From positions 2,542,001 through 2,606,000 of the forward strand of contig OY744462.1 in the NCBI GenBank assembly GCA_963556145.1: a stretch of DNA of 64,000 nucleotides. The letters run 5' to 3'. Positions 44,518 to 56,900 of this stretch are shown piece by piece (the first letter of the stretch is position 1; each line of letters begins with the position of its first letter). Position numbers and translations under genes: made by a program. Origin of the DNA: Hygrocybe punicea (Eukaryota; Basidiomycota; Agaricomycetes; Agaricales; Hygrophoraceae). The notes under the pieces were generated by a model. That model had not been told where the DNA came from. It worked only from the letters and a program-made list of their open reading frames with translations, and searched no databases.

Positions 44518-46218
44518 TCAAGTAGCCGGTACTGCGTCGATGCCCAGCACCCCAGCACGCGCCTTCTCCATCTGCTCGTTCGCAACCTTGCGCCGTTTCT
44601 CTGCGGCCCGCAGGTCGATCGTCGACATGTCGAGTTCATGCAGGGCGCGGCGTGCAGACCGTGCAATTTGTACATACTCTGACTTGAGGTGCGCGCGGTG
44701 TGCTTGAAGGCGTGTAACCTGTGTAATGTTAATGAGTGTTACCTGGATTCCGTAATGGCAGGACATACCTCGTTATCGACTGTTGGGCCTCGCTGGGGCT
44801 TGTATGTAGGGACAACAGGCAATAGCGTATCGGCTTTGAGTCTTGGCCCTTGATTAGGAGAAGTCATGTTGCGGTTGGCCCAATCTGGTTTAGTAGGAGG
44901 GTTGGAATGATGAAACTGCGCAGGGGAAGCAGGCCCTGCAGACGGTTTGGGGTAATTTCGGGGAGCCCTGGGTGGGGAGCGCTGATAAGGTCGCGATGGA
45001 GCATTTCGTGGATGTCTGGGTGGCGAAGGGGATCGATCGCGCATTTGAATGGCAACATCTGCGAGTGGCTTCTCCTCAGGCTTACTCTCGGTCGTTTTTT
45101 CCTCAATGGCAACAGCAGCGTCTTGGGTAGGATCCGGCTTCCCAGGAGTAGGACTACAGCTTGTTGGTGGCGGTTTCATCTCGATCTCAGTTGTTTTTTC
45201 CGATTGTGGTGACAAAACAGAGCCAGGGGGATGCTCTTCAAGGGCCGAGGGATGCTGACCGTCCGGACTGACATCACGTGGGGGTGGGCGAGGCGGACTA
45301 GCGCTGTGGGTACTACGACGCTGTTTCACATCATGTTCATTTGCTTGCATGGGCAGACGATGGCTGTTTCGTGGTGAGCCAGGGCTTCTAGGGCTGCGAT
45401 AGTTTGAAATATGGTTGCTCCCTGACCCCAAATGTGTTGGAGGAGACCGTTCGCGAGAACGACTTCGGGTTATACTATGTGAGCGCGAACGAGGTCGGAT
45501 ATTTGAGTGATGCGGTCTGTGCCGTGGGGACATCGACGACCGTTTCGGAGATCTTTGGGACGGGATATCAGAATGTGTCTGTGTAGCTAAAACCAAGTCA
45601 AGTCAAGTTTCGCAGCGTGATGGTGATAGATGGAGTTAACATACTCATACGACGCGGTGGTGATTCCGGGCGAGAATCCCACCTCGAACGAGATTGCAAG
45701 TCCCACCGGTTTTGTCCCTGCCGTCTTCGTTCGTATTCCCGATCAGGTTTGTCGTAAACTTGATGCCTTTCCCTGTCAGAATTGTGTGGGACGTCCCGAG
45801 CTCCAGTATTCCTATCATAACCTCTCCGATTGTCTCTGGGATAGTAGCTTTCTCGTCCTCGTCCACGTTCATGTTCATGTTCGCGTTCGCTTTCCCTTCC
45901 AATCTCTCTCGCCCTTCGTTCATTGTCTCTTGCCCGATCTTGGTCACGATCCCATGCCTCCCATTCTGGTCTGTAGTCCCGGAATCGGTCTCCATCTCTC
46001 CTATCGTGAGAGGGAGCGACGTATGAATCTCGTGGAATGTACGAACGGGACCTGGGTGGAGATCGCGCAATGTAGACATCCCTTTCAGAACGTCCTCGAG
46101 GGTCTCTGTCGTCGTATGTTCGCATTGGGGCTATGGAGCGAGACTGTCCGGAGAAGTGTCGATCGTCGGGCACATATCTTGAGTAACCGTCTGGTCTTGG
46201 TGGAAGATTGGCCGCCAT
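44518..46218 (-). CDS. Arg/Ser-rich nuclear-type protein, function unknown
   Basis: Three exons: 46218 to about 45644, about 45588-44773 and about 44721-44518. The first exon (MAANLPPRPDGYSRYVPDD) is rich in Arg, Asp, Glu and RD/RE/ER pairs. The second is rich in RS/SP motifs (HSITRSRSRERSPP) and Pro. The third is a helical, charged tail (EYVQIARSARRALHELD) that looks like a coiled coil. No RRM or other folded domain is apparent. Such composition is common in splicing and mRNP proteins. The gene is divergent from cyclin L, itself a splicing-linked cyclin, with 91 bp between the starts. I cannot name the orthologue. Confidence 0.72.
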
Positions 46219-46309
46219 GCATGAGTTTTTTCCTTTTTTTTCTTTCTTCTCGGTGAACGTTGTTGTGGAGTGTTTTGCAAGAGCCTCTTGAACTTCGTGG
46301 AGGGCTCGA

Positions 46310-47350
46310 ATGTACCCTCTGGCGTCTTTGGCTCAGATTGAGGCGACCCCGTCCAGAGAAGATGGAATACCCGGTGACTTGGAGGAGGATCTCAGAGCAT
46401 ACGGCTGTAAACTTATCCACCAGGCGGGCATCCTTCTCAGACAGTATGCCTGACTTCCTTCCTTCAATATGACATTCCTGGCCTCACTATCAGAAAACAG
46501 GAAGCAGGTAGCTGTGGCCACCGCCCAAATATTGTTCCACCGATTTTGGTTCGTTACATCCATGAAACAATTCGGTATTGGGGTCAGCAGCGCTATGTAA
46601 TCGGGGTTTTCAGAAATGACTCCTTTGATCGTATCTGCAGGATATTGGAATGGGTGCTTTGTATTTGGCTTCCAAGCTGGAAGAATGTCCCCTCAGAATG
46701 CGCGACCTCATCAATGTCTATGACCTCCTCCTTCAGCGGACGACATACCAAACGTCGTCGTCGCCATCCGCTGGCATGCCAAAATCAGACTTCAGATATT
46801 CACCGATGTCGTACTTTGGCTCGACGTTCTACGATTTGAAGGACGCTCTTGTTGTCGCCGAGATGCAAATACTGAAGCGATTGGGTTTCAACGTGCATGT
46901 CGTTCTGCCGTATGGAACATTAGTCAATTATCTGCGAGTACTCGGCTTGACAAGTCGAGAGGATGCCTGTACACGAGCCTGGGGTTATCTGAACGACGCG
47001 TGAGTCACCACCTCTGACATTCTCCACAACCTGAATCCTCATTCCCTTCTCACGCCAGCCTCCAAACGCCCGTCTATGCCCTCTACCAGGTGCCAACGAT
47101 CGTCAGCGCTGCCATTCTCCTCACGACCCGACACTTGAATATATCTCTGCCCTCCACGGCGCCAAATTGCTGGTGGGACCTATTTGATGCCGCTTGGGAA
47201 GACATCTGGAGTGTGTGCGGCCATATTATGCGGTTGTATCGCGAGAGGGGTGACCATGAAAGGATGAGGGTTGTTGGGATGATGCGCAAGAAGGAGGTGC
47301 GCAAGTGGTTGGAAGATCTAGCGGCGGAGCAATCTGGGAGCCATGGTTGA
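46310..47350 (+). CDS. Cyclin L-type cyclin
   Basis: L-type cyclins partner CDK11-like kinases in transcription-coupled splicing. Exons 46310-46443, 46501-46582, 46641-46999 and 47059-47350 join in phase to 288 residues. The start MYPLASLAQIEATPS matches the cyclin L N-terminus. The first cyclin box has DLEEDLRAYGCKLIHQAGIL, VAVATAQILFHRFW and MGALYLASKLEECP (the LASKIEE-like helix). The second box has LKRLGFNVHVVLP, AWGYLNDALQTPVY and AAILLTTRHLNISLP. The C-terminal RS region of animal cyclin L is missing; the protein ends soon after the boxes, as in many fungi. CDK-partner identity is inferred from the family. Confidence 0.9.
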
Positions 47351-47528
47351 AATCTTTCTCCTGGCGGTATTGGCTTCTTACTAGCTTTGGCTTGTATGTG
47401 ACAAGGCCTTTAAAAGATGTCGCGACTGTATCGTTACTACTTAGAATTGCATTTTCCTTGTGTGGTAGAAGTTCCATACTGTACCGTGACCTTCCGCAAC
47501 ACTTACTGAGAAATTCAACCCGGTCAGG

Positions 47529-50218
47529 ATGCTAGATCATTGCTCCATATCTCACAAAGGTAAGGAATTGTGACTGGATCCGCTGTTCTCCTTACAGAAT
47601 GTCATTTTACAGGCGGCATAGTGTTGTGGTCACGCTCGTTCACGCCCGATGCCTCGAATTTTGCGGCGAACGCAACCTCCCCAGTCAACTCCCTCATCCG
47701 CGAAGCTCTCATCGAAGGACGGACGGCGGAACATCGATACGAGAGGGATGGATATGCTGTCAAGTGGACCTTTGTTAACGACCTCGAACTCATCTTTGTG
47801 GTAAACTGGTCCATCCCTTGGCGGTAAACTTCACTTCATACTCTGACTGAATGACATTCGCAGGTAGCCTATCAACGTATACTACAACTGACCTATGTTG
47901 AAGATCTCCTGACTGCGCTCAAGACCGTCTTCGTCAAGCTCTTCGAACCCTTCTTAACCACGTTCGTGGCCTCTTTACATGCCATTAGCACAGCGAAGAT
48001 AGCTGTCGGAGGGGCTGCTGCATCGTGGGACTTCGCCAAAGCATTCGAGGGCTGGGACAAAGTGTTTGACAAGTTGCTCAAGGGACTGGAAGACAAGGCT
48101 ACCCAGGTCAGTCGCCTCTCATCGCGGCTGAGTCTGAGTCTCCCTAAACACAGGTATCCACAGGACCGCAAATCTCGTCTACGTACTGCAGCTCGTGCAC
48201 CCACGATTCAGTCTTCCCCTCCCTCGGATGATCTCAGTACTGGTAGACGCAAATTTTTACAAGCCAAAATCCAATTCTGAAAATATCTCTTCAGTTCCCT
48301 CTCAATCCCCTTCTATCTTGCTCGACGAACAGCAGATCGCTAGGAATGTCCAGGCACTCAAAAATCGTCTGCGTGGTAGAGGTGGTAGGCGCGGGGGTAG
48401 AGGGGAGGGGCGCGCGGAGGCTGGAGGTGGGAGAGAGAGTTTACCCAGTTCCGAGTGAGTCTTGCAGACTCCTGTCCGACGAATGGATGGTGTGTTGAGT
48501 AGTTCACAAAGCTCCGAAGCCCCATCTAAGCGCAAGGTGAAGGCGAAAGCGCAACGCAAATGGGGAGACGAGGCTCCGACCGAAGCGGACATGGCATCTC
48601 TGGACTTCAGCGCGGACAAGTTTGACTCGTCGAACGGCCAAACTAGTTCACATGACGTCCAGTCTCTAGTTGACCAATCGTCTCTTGGGACGAGGTCACA
48701 GGATGGCCTCTATGAAGTCAAGGATTGGGAGTTTTTCAATGAGGCGGACGACGTTATTGCCCGAGCACTGGAGCCAACGGCCGTCAAGACCTCGTCCTCG
48801 AGTGGCTCATTGGGGGCTTTGGGTTCCATATTTGCACGCTTGACGGGCTCGAAGGTGCTGACCCAAGATGACCTCAAACCAGTGCTGGAGGCCATGAAAC
48901 AACATCTGATGAAGAAGAATGTTGCAAAGGAAATATCAGAGAAAGTCTGTGAAGGGGTTGGGGAAGGTCTTGTGGGTAAGAAAGTAGGCGGGTTTCAAAG
49001 TAACTTTCTCCAATTTTTTTGGCGTCTTTCCGCATTGACTGAATAAGAACGTCATTCCAGCTACAAGTGCCGCCGTCCGTGCAGCGTTGTCTACATCTCT
49101 CACCCGTATCCTGACGCCCAAGACGTCAACTGATCTACTGTTGTCCATCAGGACTAAACTGTCTTCCCCTTTGCCTTCTACTCGACAGCGGCTTCCGTAC
49201 AGCATCACTTTTGTAGGTGTCAATGGTGTAGGCAAAAGCACCAACCTCTCCAAAGTCTGTTTTTGGCTCATTCAAAACGAGTTGAGAGTGTTGATCGCTG
49301 CATGTGATACATTCAGGTGCGTGAGACGACTTCTGTGTCTTCGAGTGTGCCGCCTTCGCAAAAGTCATGACACTTTGTGTGTATCTTAGGAGTGGAGCTG
49401 TCGAGCAGCTCCGGGTACATGTCCGCAATTTGAGCATGCTCGGCATTAATCAAGCTACTAAAGGCAAAGGGAGAGTGGAACTCTTCGAGAGAGGATATGG
49501 TAAGGACGCGGCAGGCATTGCCAGGGAAGCCATAAATTACGGTAAGTTAAACTCACTTGCGGGTATCCGTATTCAGTACTAACCAAGCACATCCCAGCCA
49601 AAGACAATGACTTTGACGTCGTTTTGATCGATACTGCTGGGCGAATGCAAGACAACGAAGTGAGAGAACACATTGAGACGTCGCTGGCTGTTCCTCATCC
49701 TTTTGTTTCCAGCCTCTGATGCGGGCACTAGCAAAGGTATTTTATACACTTGCAATGTATTCTATCCTTGTCTTCTCAAAGTGTCATTGGTATAGCTGGT
49801 GGCGGTGAACAATCCTGACAAGATCATTTTTGTTGGAGAAGCGCTAGTAGGCAATGAAGCTGTCGATCAGCTCACAAAGTTCGACCGTGCCCTACGCGAT
49901 TTCTCATCGACAACAGGCGCTGGTCAGGGGCGAGGGATTGACGGGATGCTGGTGACCAAATGGGATACCGTTGACGACAAGGTCGGTGCTACTCGATATC
50001 ATGATATGTCTTACTGAAATAGGTGGGGCTGTGCAGGTAGGGGCTGCTTTGTCCATGACATATGTCACTGGACAGCCCATCATTTTTGTCGGGTGTGGAC
50101 AGGTATGTCGCGTTTGATCTTGCCGATACTTTAGTTGACCGTACCGCACTGGAAGACCTACACAGATTTAAGGCAGCTGAGAGTTGACAACGTGGTTCAG
50201 GCTATTTTGAGTGATTAA
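47529..50218 (+). CDS. Signal recognition particle receptor subunit alpha
   Basis: This is the ER GTPase that docks SRP-ribosome complexes, working with SR beta and Sec61. About 13 exons; clear ones are 47529-47560, 47613-47800, 47864-48106, then exons to 48975, 49061-49316, 49390-49541, 49598-49659, 49713-49736, 49796-49981, 50037-50102 and 50156-50218. The N-terminal longin-like SRX domain starts [13 protein letters not shown] basic linker follows ([18 protein letters not shown]). The NG domain has the G1 loop [50 protein letters not shown] and [13 protein letters not shown]. The exact splicing around 48370-48475, across a Gly/Arg-rich stretch, is uncertain because an in-frame stop must be removed. 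Confidence 0.93.
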
Positions 50219-50375
50219 CGACAAAATGGATTACAATTGATTGTAGATCTTCCCGCCTACTGCAGTAAATAAAGTACGTCGAATGTATAAAGCGTTATAC
50301 AAATTATGCAAACAAGCTTGCTGGTTTGCCAAAAATACGAAGGGTCGAAATGTTAATGAAGCAGCTCCAATCATA

Positions 50376-51292
50376 TCAATCCTCATAATCCTTCTTGCGA
50401 TCTGGAAAGGCGTGTGTAAATGGGGAATCTTCCAAGTGCTGGAATGGGAGACGCGGATCGATGATCGAAAAGGCAGCGGAGGGTGCGGTGTGAATTTTGC
50501 GAGATCGTATCCACAAGAAAATGCCCAGCGCCGTAAAAGCGAGAAAAATGAAGCCGCCTACCACGCCACCAGCAACAACCGCAGCGTGGGACGACGCTAG
50601 ATCCGCCGCATTTACAGGTATGGCGGATGGTAACGCAACGTTGGGGGTTATTGTACTGGAAAAGCCAGAGGCGATAGCGGTAGATGGGGAGGGTAAAGGT
50701 GTCAGGAAACCAGATGGTGTTGGGATGCTATTGAAGTATGATGAGGACGATTCTGAGGGGGTGGGAGCTGTGGTGGTTGAAGCGCTGTTGCCAATACTTG
50801 ATCCACCAGTAACGCTGCTCGGGATAAAACCGGTGGATGGGCTATAATGATCGAATGGTCGGTCGCCATCGATGCTGCTAGCACCCCCCGGTGGAATACT
50901 ACCGTCATTGGGCGGAGCACTACCGTCATTGGGCGGAGCACTACCGTCATTGGGTGGAACACCTCCGCCGCTGGGCGGGCTAGCAGGGACGTTGCCTTGA
51001 CCATACCCCGGGCCCCCATTGCCTTTGGGGTGCCCAAATCCAGATTGGCCAGAGTTGTGTGGCCCTCTGCTGTGTCCCTTACCCCTTCCCCCACCGTGCC
51101 CTCCACCTCCGTCAGGAATCCGAATATGGAGATCGAGAATGTCCAAGTCGCGAAAGCTTGAAGTCTAAAAAGCAACGTGAGATTTGGACATCTAAGAAAT
51201 ATTTGACACATGCTTGCCTTCGAGTCTGAATCCCTCCCCGAAAGAATTACAGAAATGCTCCCGAGCAAAGTAGGATAAAGGAGGGCAGGCAT
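50376..51292 (-). CDS. Single-pass membrane protein with Gly/Pro-rich ectodomain
   Basis: The main exon (51164-50376) encodes a Gly/His-rich stretch, a triplicated PPNDGS unit (two perfect copies plus one close copy), a Ser/Thr/Pro stalk, a transmembrane helix (VVAGGVVGGFIFLAFTALGI) and a cytoplasmic tail starting IRSRKIHTAPS. A first exon 51292-51218 gives a signal-like start (MPALLYPTLLGSISVILSG); it joins through a 53-nt intron whose donor would be GC (GCAAGC), not GT. The layout is that of the many fungal cell-wall-associated one-TM proteins. Function unknown. Confidence 0.65.
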
Positions 51293-51480
51293 TTGTTTGA
51301 TCGCGACCTGCACGACCAGTTCTACTGGTGGGGAAAATTGAAATAATGAAAGGATCAGCAGCGCCTTTATTTATTAATGATAATATGGTGGTGGGATACT
51401 TGCGCTGGCATAGAGATGGCAACAAAGGAACAAACTGATGGTCGCTGCGGCGCGTTGCTGTAAAAGTGGGCTCCACGGTC

Positions 51481-52556
51481 ATGCTTTTGGCTGCAGTGAC
51501 ACTGGCCCGGGCAAGCACGGCCGCGACTTACAACGTTACTCGCACTCGCAAATTACTCCAAGTTGCCAGGATGCATATCGTTCCTGTGCCTGTTCGAACC
51601 GACAACTATGCGTATCTTCTTGTCGACAAACCATCCAACAAAGCAGCTGCTGTCGACCCCTTTGATATCCCCAAAGTACAAGCTGTCGCCGACAGATTAG
51701 GCGTCCAAATCGTTGCTTGCCTTACCACGCACCATCACCACGACCACAGCGGCGGGAACGAAGTGCTTTTCATCCTTCTCCGTTCTCTACAATAGCGCTC
51801 ATCTGAATTTCCTAGGCTTTCGTGTGTATCATCTGTGCGTACCGTGACATACAACTCAGTGAATACTCTGGCTTCAGGCATCCAAGTACCCAGAATCCCC
51901 CATTTACGGTGGTAGCGGTAAAGTTACAGCTTTGACTAACCTTGTCAAGGACAAGGACGAGTTCACGATTGGAGATAATATACGCGTCAAGTACCCAGCA
52001 TTCGTTCATTCATCTTTGTACACCCCATTCAACTACCCCTCGCAGGTGTCTAGCAACTCCTTGCCACACTCAAGACTCCATTTGCTACCAGGCCACTGAC
52101 ACCGAAGACATATCGCAGCCCAGCGTAGTCTTCACGGGAGACACACTATTCATCGCCGGTTCCGGACGTTTCTTTGAGGGTACCGGCGCGGAGATGCACG
52201 CAGCATTATCTTATCTCGGGAGTCTCCCCGACAACACAATTGTCTACAACGGTCACGAATACACTTCGAGTAACCTAGCATTTGCCAAAACTGTGGAGCC
52301 TGAAAACAAGGCGCTTATCCGCCTAGAAGAGATAGTGAAGGAGAATCAGATCACTACCGGATTAACTTCCATTGGTGACGAGAAGGAGTGGAACATTTTT
52401 ATGCGCTTGAATTCTGAAGCAGTGAAGTACGGACGTCAGTTTTTTGAACGTTGTACCTTCCTTATCTCCCCTGATTTTAGGAAAGCTACTGGAGCTTCAT
52501 CAGAAAGTGCCATCATGGATTTACTGAGAGAAATGAAAAACAATTACAGGGGATGA
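51481..52556 (+). CDS. Hydroxyacylglutathione hydrolase (glyoxalase II)
   Basis: Glyoxalase II hydrolyses S-lactoylglutathione to lactate and glutathione, the second step of methylglyoxal detoxification. Exons 51481-51762, 51878-51990, 52046-52426 and 52481-52556 join in phase to 283 residues. The metallo-beta-lactamase metal ligands are visible: TTHHHHDHSGGN, the His of CLATPCHTQDS, the Asp of FTGDTLFIAGSGRFFEG and the His of NGHEYTSSNLAF. The substrate-binding C-terminal helices follow (MRLNSEAVKKATG, LREMKNN). The N-terminus (MLLAAVTLARASTAATYNV plus basic residues) could target mitochondria. The start at 51481 is the first ATG in frame after a stop. Confidence 0.93.
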
Positions 52557-52778
52557 GCAAATCGAGTCGGTCGTCATTGATCATGAAACATGAAAGCTAA
52601 AATGTTAACGTCACATAATTGATAATATGTACGCACCGCTGCTACAGTCGACACCAGATAGTAAAGATACACTCGTGAAGATCTCGCTACCAAGATATTG
52701 CAAACAGCAAGAATGGCTCGGAATATAATGAGACTTGTATGTATTGTACAGTCTATTGGCCTACCAAACGGAGACAGT

Positions 52779-53677
52779 TCAGCCCATCCCGACCATCTTC
52801 AGCACCGCTGCACGGGCGTAGGGGATGTACGACAGCGTATACCAAGTGTATGCCAAGAATTCGATTATCACGAATACTAGAAAAACGATGAAATTGTCAA
52901 CGCAATGGTTTCTTCTAAAGTTGAAGGTGGCTCACTTATGCAAAGCAGCTAGGGAAGGCAAAAAGGAGTGTCATTCAGTCGGAGGTAAAGGTCATAGAGG
53001 ATAAGCGTACTTCATTATGCAAAACGAACGCGCCGACGAAAATAAGCACGATCGACACAAGAAATACGATCGTCGCCACTACTCGCACGGGTTTGAACAT
53101 CTGAATTGTATGATGAATTCGATGCGGAGGCACAAGAAGAACAAGAAAACTCACGAGTTTTGCTTGTCGGATAAACTGGTGGGCAGAAAGGGTGTCACTG
53201 ATGAATCGAAACGAGGGGTACGGTACGATAGACTCACTCCAATCAAGAAGCCGGTTCCAGCAAGGGATATTACCGTTCCGAATCCATACAGAACTGGAAT
53301 AGGAACAAAAGAAAAAAAGAAGACGGATGCGATGAGTCCATAGACGTTGAAAAGAATGACGCCACAATAGACTGACTTGCAAAGACACTGTATAGTGATA
53401 GGAACAACATCGTACTCCCCACCAAGCTTAAAATGAAACCAAGGAGTAGGCTGCAAACAAAGAACACATCAGTGACTTCCATAACACGAAACCGTCAGAC
53501 ATATGACGGCAAGACTGTTGCGGGAATCGGAACAAGACAGACGTACCAACCGACAAATCCATACAACCGTTGAGTTCGCGTCAACCCAAGGAACTTGAAC
53601 GCAGAGTCGCCTTCGAAAAACTGATTATCAGGTACGACACTGCTCGCTGCTTCCAAATTGAGCCAGCCGTTCGCCAT
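52779..53677 (-). CDS. Vesicle transport protein SFT2 family
   Basis: SFT2/GOT1-like proteins are four-helix Golgi membrane proteins aiding fusion of endosome-derived vesicles. From ATG at 53677 the soluble head ends [17 protein letters not shown], then exons give [65 protein letters not shown] and the last helix [20 protein letters not shown] before the stop at 52779. At least seven short exons are needed. The TRTQR, FI-Q-K and SYIP-AR motifs are those of the family. Confidence 0.88.
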
Positions 53678-53959
53678 GGTGCTTTCGTTCCCACAAGATA
53701 ATAGTGTTGTTGTTATAAATGTTGTGTGGATTGTAATTTGGGGACGAGTGGCACGTAAAGGGAGACGTAAAGTGAAGTCGCAAGACTGCCTGTGCCACTC
53801 CGGTCACCGCAGTTTGAGAGCACGTGGTCTCATAGAGAATCACAAATCGTCATTATGAAGCCAACTATCAAAGCAGATAATACCCGACCCGACATCCCAG
53901 TCTTTCTTTCGTGTGGCATTGACCAAAAAAAAAACGTAAAGCGTATCAAAAAAAAATCA

Positions 53960-56900
53960 TCACGGCTTGCGGCTGAGTGTTTCTTGAATGTCTGTAATCA
54001 TCCTCGCTGAGTCATGCAGCTGAGTGCCACCAGGTAGAATGGCAAGACGTTGTTTCGTGGTGTTCAGCATCTGTTGAACGTTGGGCACAACGCGAGGGAC
54101 GTAAGGTGAGATGAGTGGGTCCTATGTCGGTCAAGATATTACTATTATTCATGCCACAATTATCTCAAGTCAAATGACACATACGTTAGTTTTTAAGGTA
54201 GTGGCAGTTCTCTGGAGCCACCAGATAGAAGATTTGAACGATTCATCCACGGGCGGTGTCTCGCCAACAAGTGCAGCGATCTGCCGTAAGTCATATAAGA
54301 TAAAACCCCGTTACAATGTATGTTTTTCAGATCACGTACACGATGCAAGAGCGTCAATATCACAGCCTGCGACAGCGGCCCTGAGGTGTTCAGAGGCATC
54401 ACCATATCAGGGTTAGAGCGTGATAATAGCTCGCGGAGCTGCCTAGGATCTTGAGTGCCCAGCACTGCTAAGTAAGTTTCGTCCCAGTCCTCTGTCTTGG
54501 GAGGCGATCGCTGAGCAAGGGGCGGAGGTGGAGGTGGAGGCGGCGCCGCGGGATGTGAAGCCTGTGGCGCTGCAATTCCCGCGGATCCAAACCAGGTGCC
54601 GTGCATCACGGGTGGCTGCGACTGTTGCTGGAAAGATCCGTGACTCTGTGGGTAGTTGGTTGGCGCTTGATTTACTGGAGGGAGGGCCTGCTGGCGGAGA
54701 TGGGGTGGATTCAGGGTCCCCTGAGGATGCTGAGTGCTTGGACCAGGCGAGTTGTGACCCTGGAGCTGATGGTGGAGGGGCGTGACTCCGCTTGAGGCAT
54801 TCAAGTTAAGGAATTTGACTTGGTCCGACAAGGACCTCACCGTATGCTCGAGATCTCTGATCAAAGACTAAGATATGGAATGAAGGGTCAGCTAAACCGA
54901 ACTTTCGTGTCTCAAATGGCACGTACCTCTTGGCCCCGGAACGCATCATTCTGCCACCCAATCAACTCTTTCTTCACGTTGTGAATTTCCGAACGAAGCT
55001 CACGCGCCAGCTCTTGATGCATAGCCGTCGATTGCTGAGAGTAAGCAGGCAAGAAAATCTTAGTGACAACCTCCTTGATGTTCCTTTCAATGAGGGGAGT
55101 GAGATTCGACGACAAAATACGGGCAAAGTGGCTAGAGATATCCGGCCGAAGGAGGAGTTTTTCAATCTCAATGGGCAGTGTCTGAAGGTGTATGAAATGA
55201 GTTTGGGGGTGATAACTGTCTTGCATCGAAGACTGACCTGTTGGATATTATCCGCTATCCCTCTTCCAACCTGATCATTCAGGGCAGCCTTGACCTCGTT
55301 CTTCGTGATGTTCTCCAACGACGGCAGGACCGAGTTCTGAACCTCGTTCTTGACAGCCATCTCCACGACACGGGTGGTATTTCTCGTCAACTCTGTTGAG
55401 ATCAATTTGAGGATCTTCTCCTGGCGCGCAAAGTCTTCAGCCTGCTCATGGGCGCGAGCCTCCTCCAGTCGTTGGTCTTGAAGCCGACACTTGTTAGCAG
55501 TACATTATTAGCGACGATCGAGTCACCTACGTTGCTTGTCCATCTCTTTCCCAATCAGTCGACCAATGCGCGTATGTAAACTCTCCTCCGACTTCCTGAT
55601 TTCTCGGCTCAATGCCTGACCGATATTCGAATCGCTGAGGACGGCGGCATCACTCGACTTTGGGTTTTTCTCACGCTCTTTATCGCCGTCCTTCCAATTG
55701 ACGTTCTTTCCTTTAGGACCCTTTCCTTTGGTCTCAGGACGCCCCTCATCGCGGGCAATATCACCATCGACATCCTCGGAGGGAGGTGTCCTCAGCCTGG
55801 CGGGAGGGGCATTCGACAATCCTTGACCGAGTGTAGACTGCGGCGGCATTTGCGACCGAACGTTCTTGGATTCGACCGGAGAAGGCTGAGGAAGCGTATA
55901 GGGCGGGAATTTAGAAACCGATGAAGCCAACGCAGAATCGTACCACTCCTTTCGGATAAGAATTTGGTCGACCCCGCTAGAATGGACAGAAAACGCGACC
56001 AAAGCCAATTCTCCAGGAGGGACTTTGGCGGCTACGCAAGCAGCATGCGCCTCCTCACCAGTAGGATCGGCGTCCGCAGTAAGAATTACAAAGTGAATGG
56101 TGGGCTTGGGCCCAGAAAATTCGGCAACTTGTTCGAAATAACCTCTGATCGACTCCTCGCTGCCTGTCGAGGAGGACTCGATACCAATTTTGAAAGCAAT
56201 CATACTCTCGCGGCGACAGTTGGCTACCCAAAGCGTCTGGATCCTGGCATCGTAGTTGACATGGCCAAACATATCGTTGTCTTCTTGGTTGCCGTTTACG
56301 AACTTGATCGTAGAAAGGACGATTTTGGTCGACACAGAAAGGAGTTGGAAGATAGTGCCGTTTTTACGGCCGACAACGATACCGCCATCAACGAAGGTCA
56401 GGGACGACGGGATCTCGTCTCCGCTAACCTTGAGAGTCCAGAATGGCAATTTGTCACGAATATTCCACAGAGTAAGCGTGGAATCCTCCGAGATGGTAGC
56501 CAAAGCAAAATGGGGTACATCAAAATCAAATGCAACGAGTCGCTGCAAAAGAGGAACAGGTCAGGAAGGTGGTGAAAGACGACAGGGGTGAACTCACTGA
56601 AGGTACTGAGAATATTTGTGAGATTCGATGAAGTTCAGATTGAGGCAAAGGTTGTCCCCTGGATGTGCGCGCAGCATCAGACAGATCGACGAGATAAAAT
56701 TTGTTTTCTGAAGCCACGGCCAGAGTATCAGGCTGCTTAGGGTGCCATTTCACCGAATGAAGGGCATCGCCATCGACCGCGGGTGGTACACAAAGCAGTA
56801 CTTGTCCCCTGTCATGAGAAAGATCAGAGATCTGTTCTACGTGAACTTTACGGAACAAATTGCTCACGGGACATCATCTGTGATCAGCTCTGGCAATTCC

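Noticed and set aside
48465..48477. 13-nt GTGAGT...CAG intron in SRP receptor alpha
   Set aside because: Too short and it breaks the frame; a longer intron across the Gly/Arg-rich stretch is more likely.
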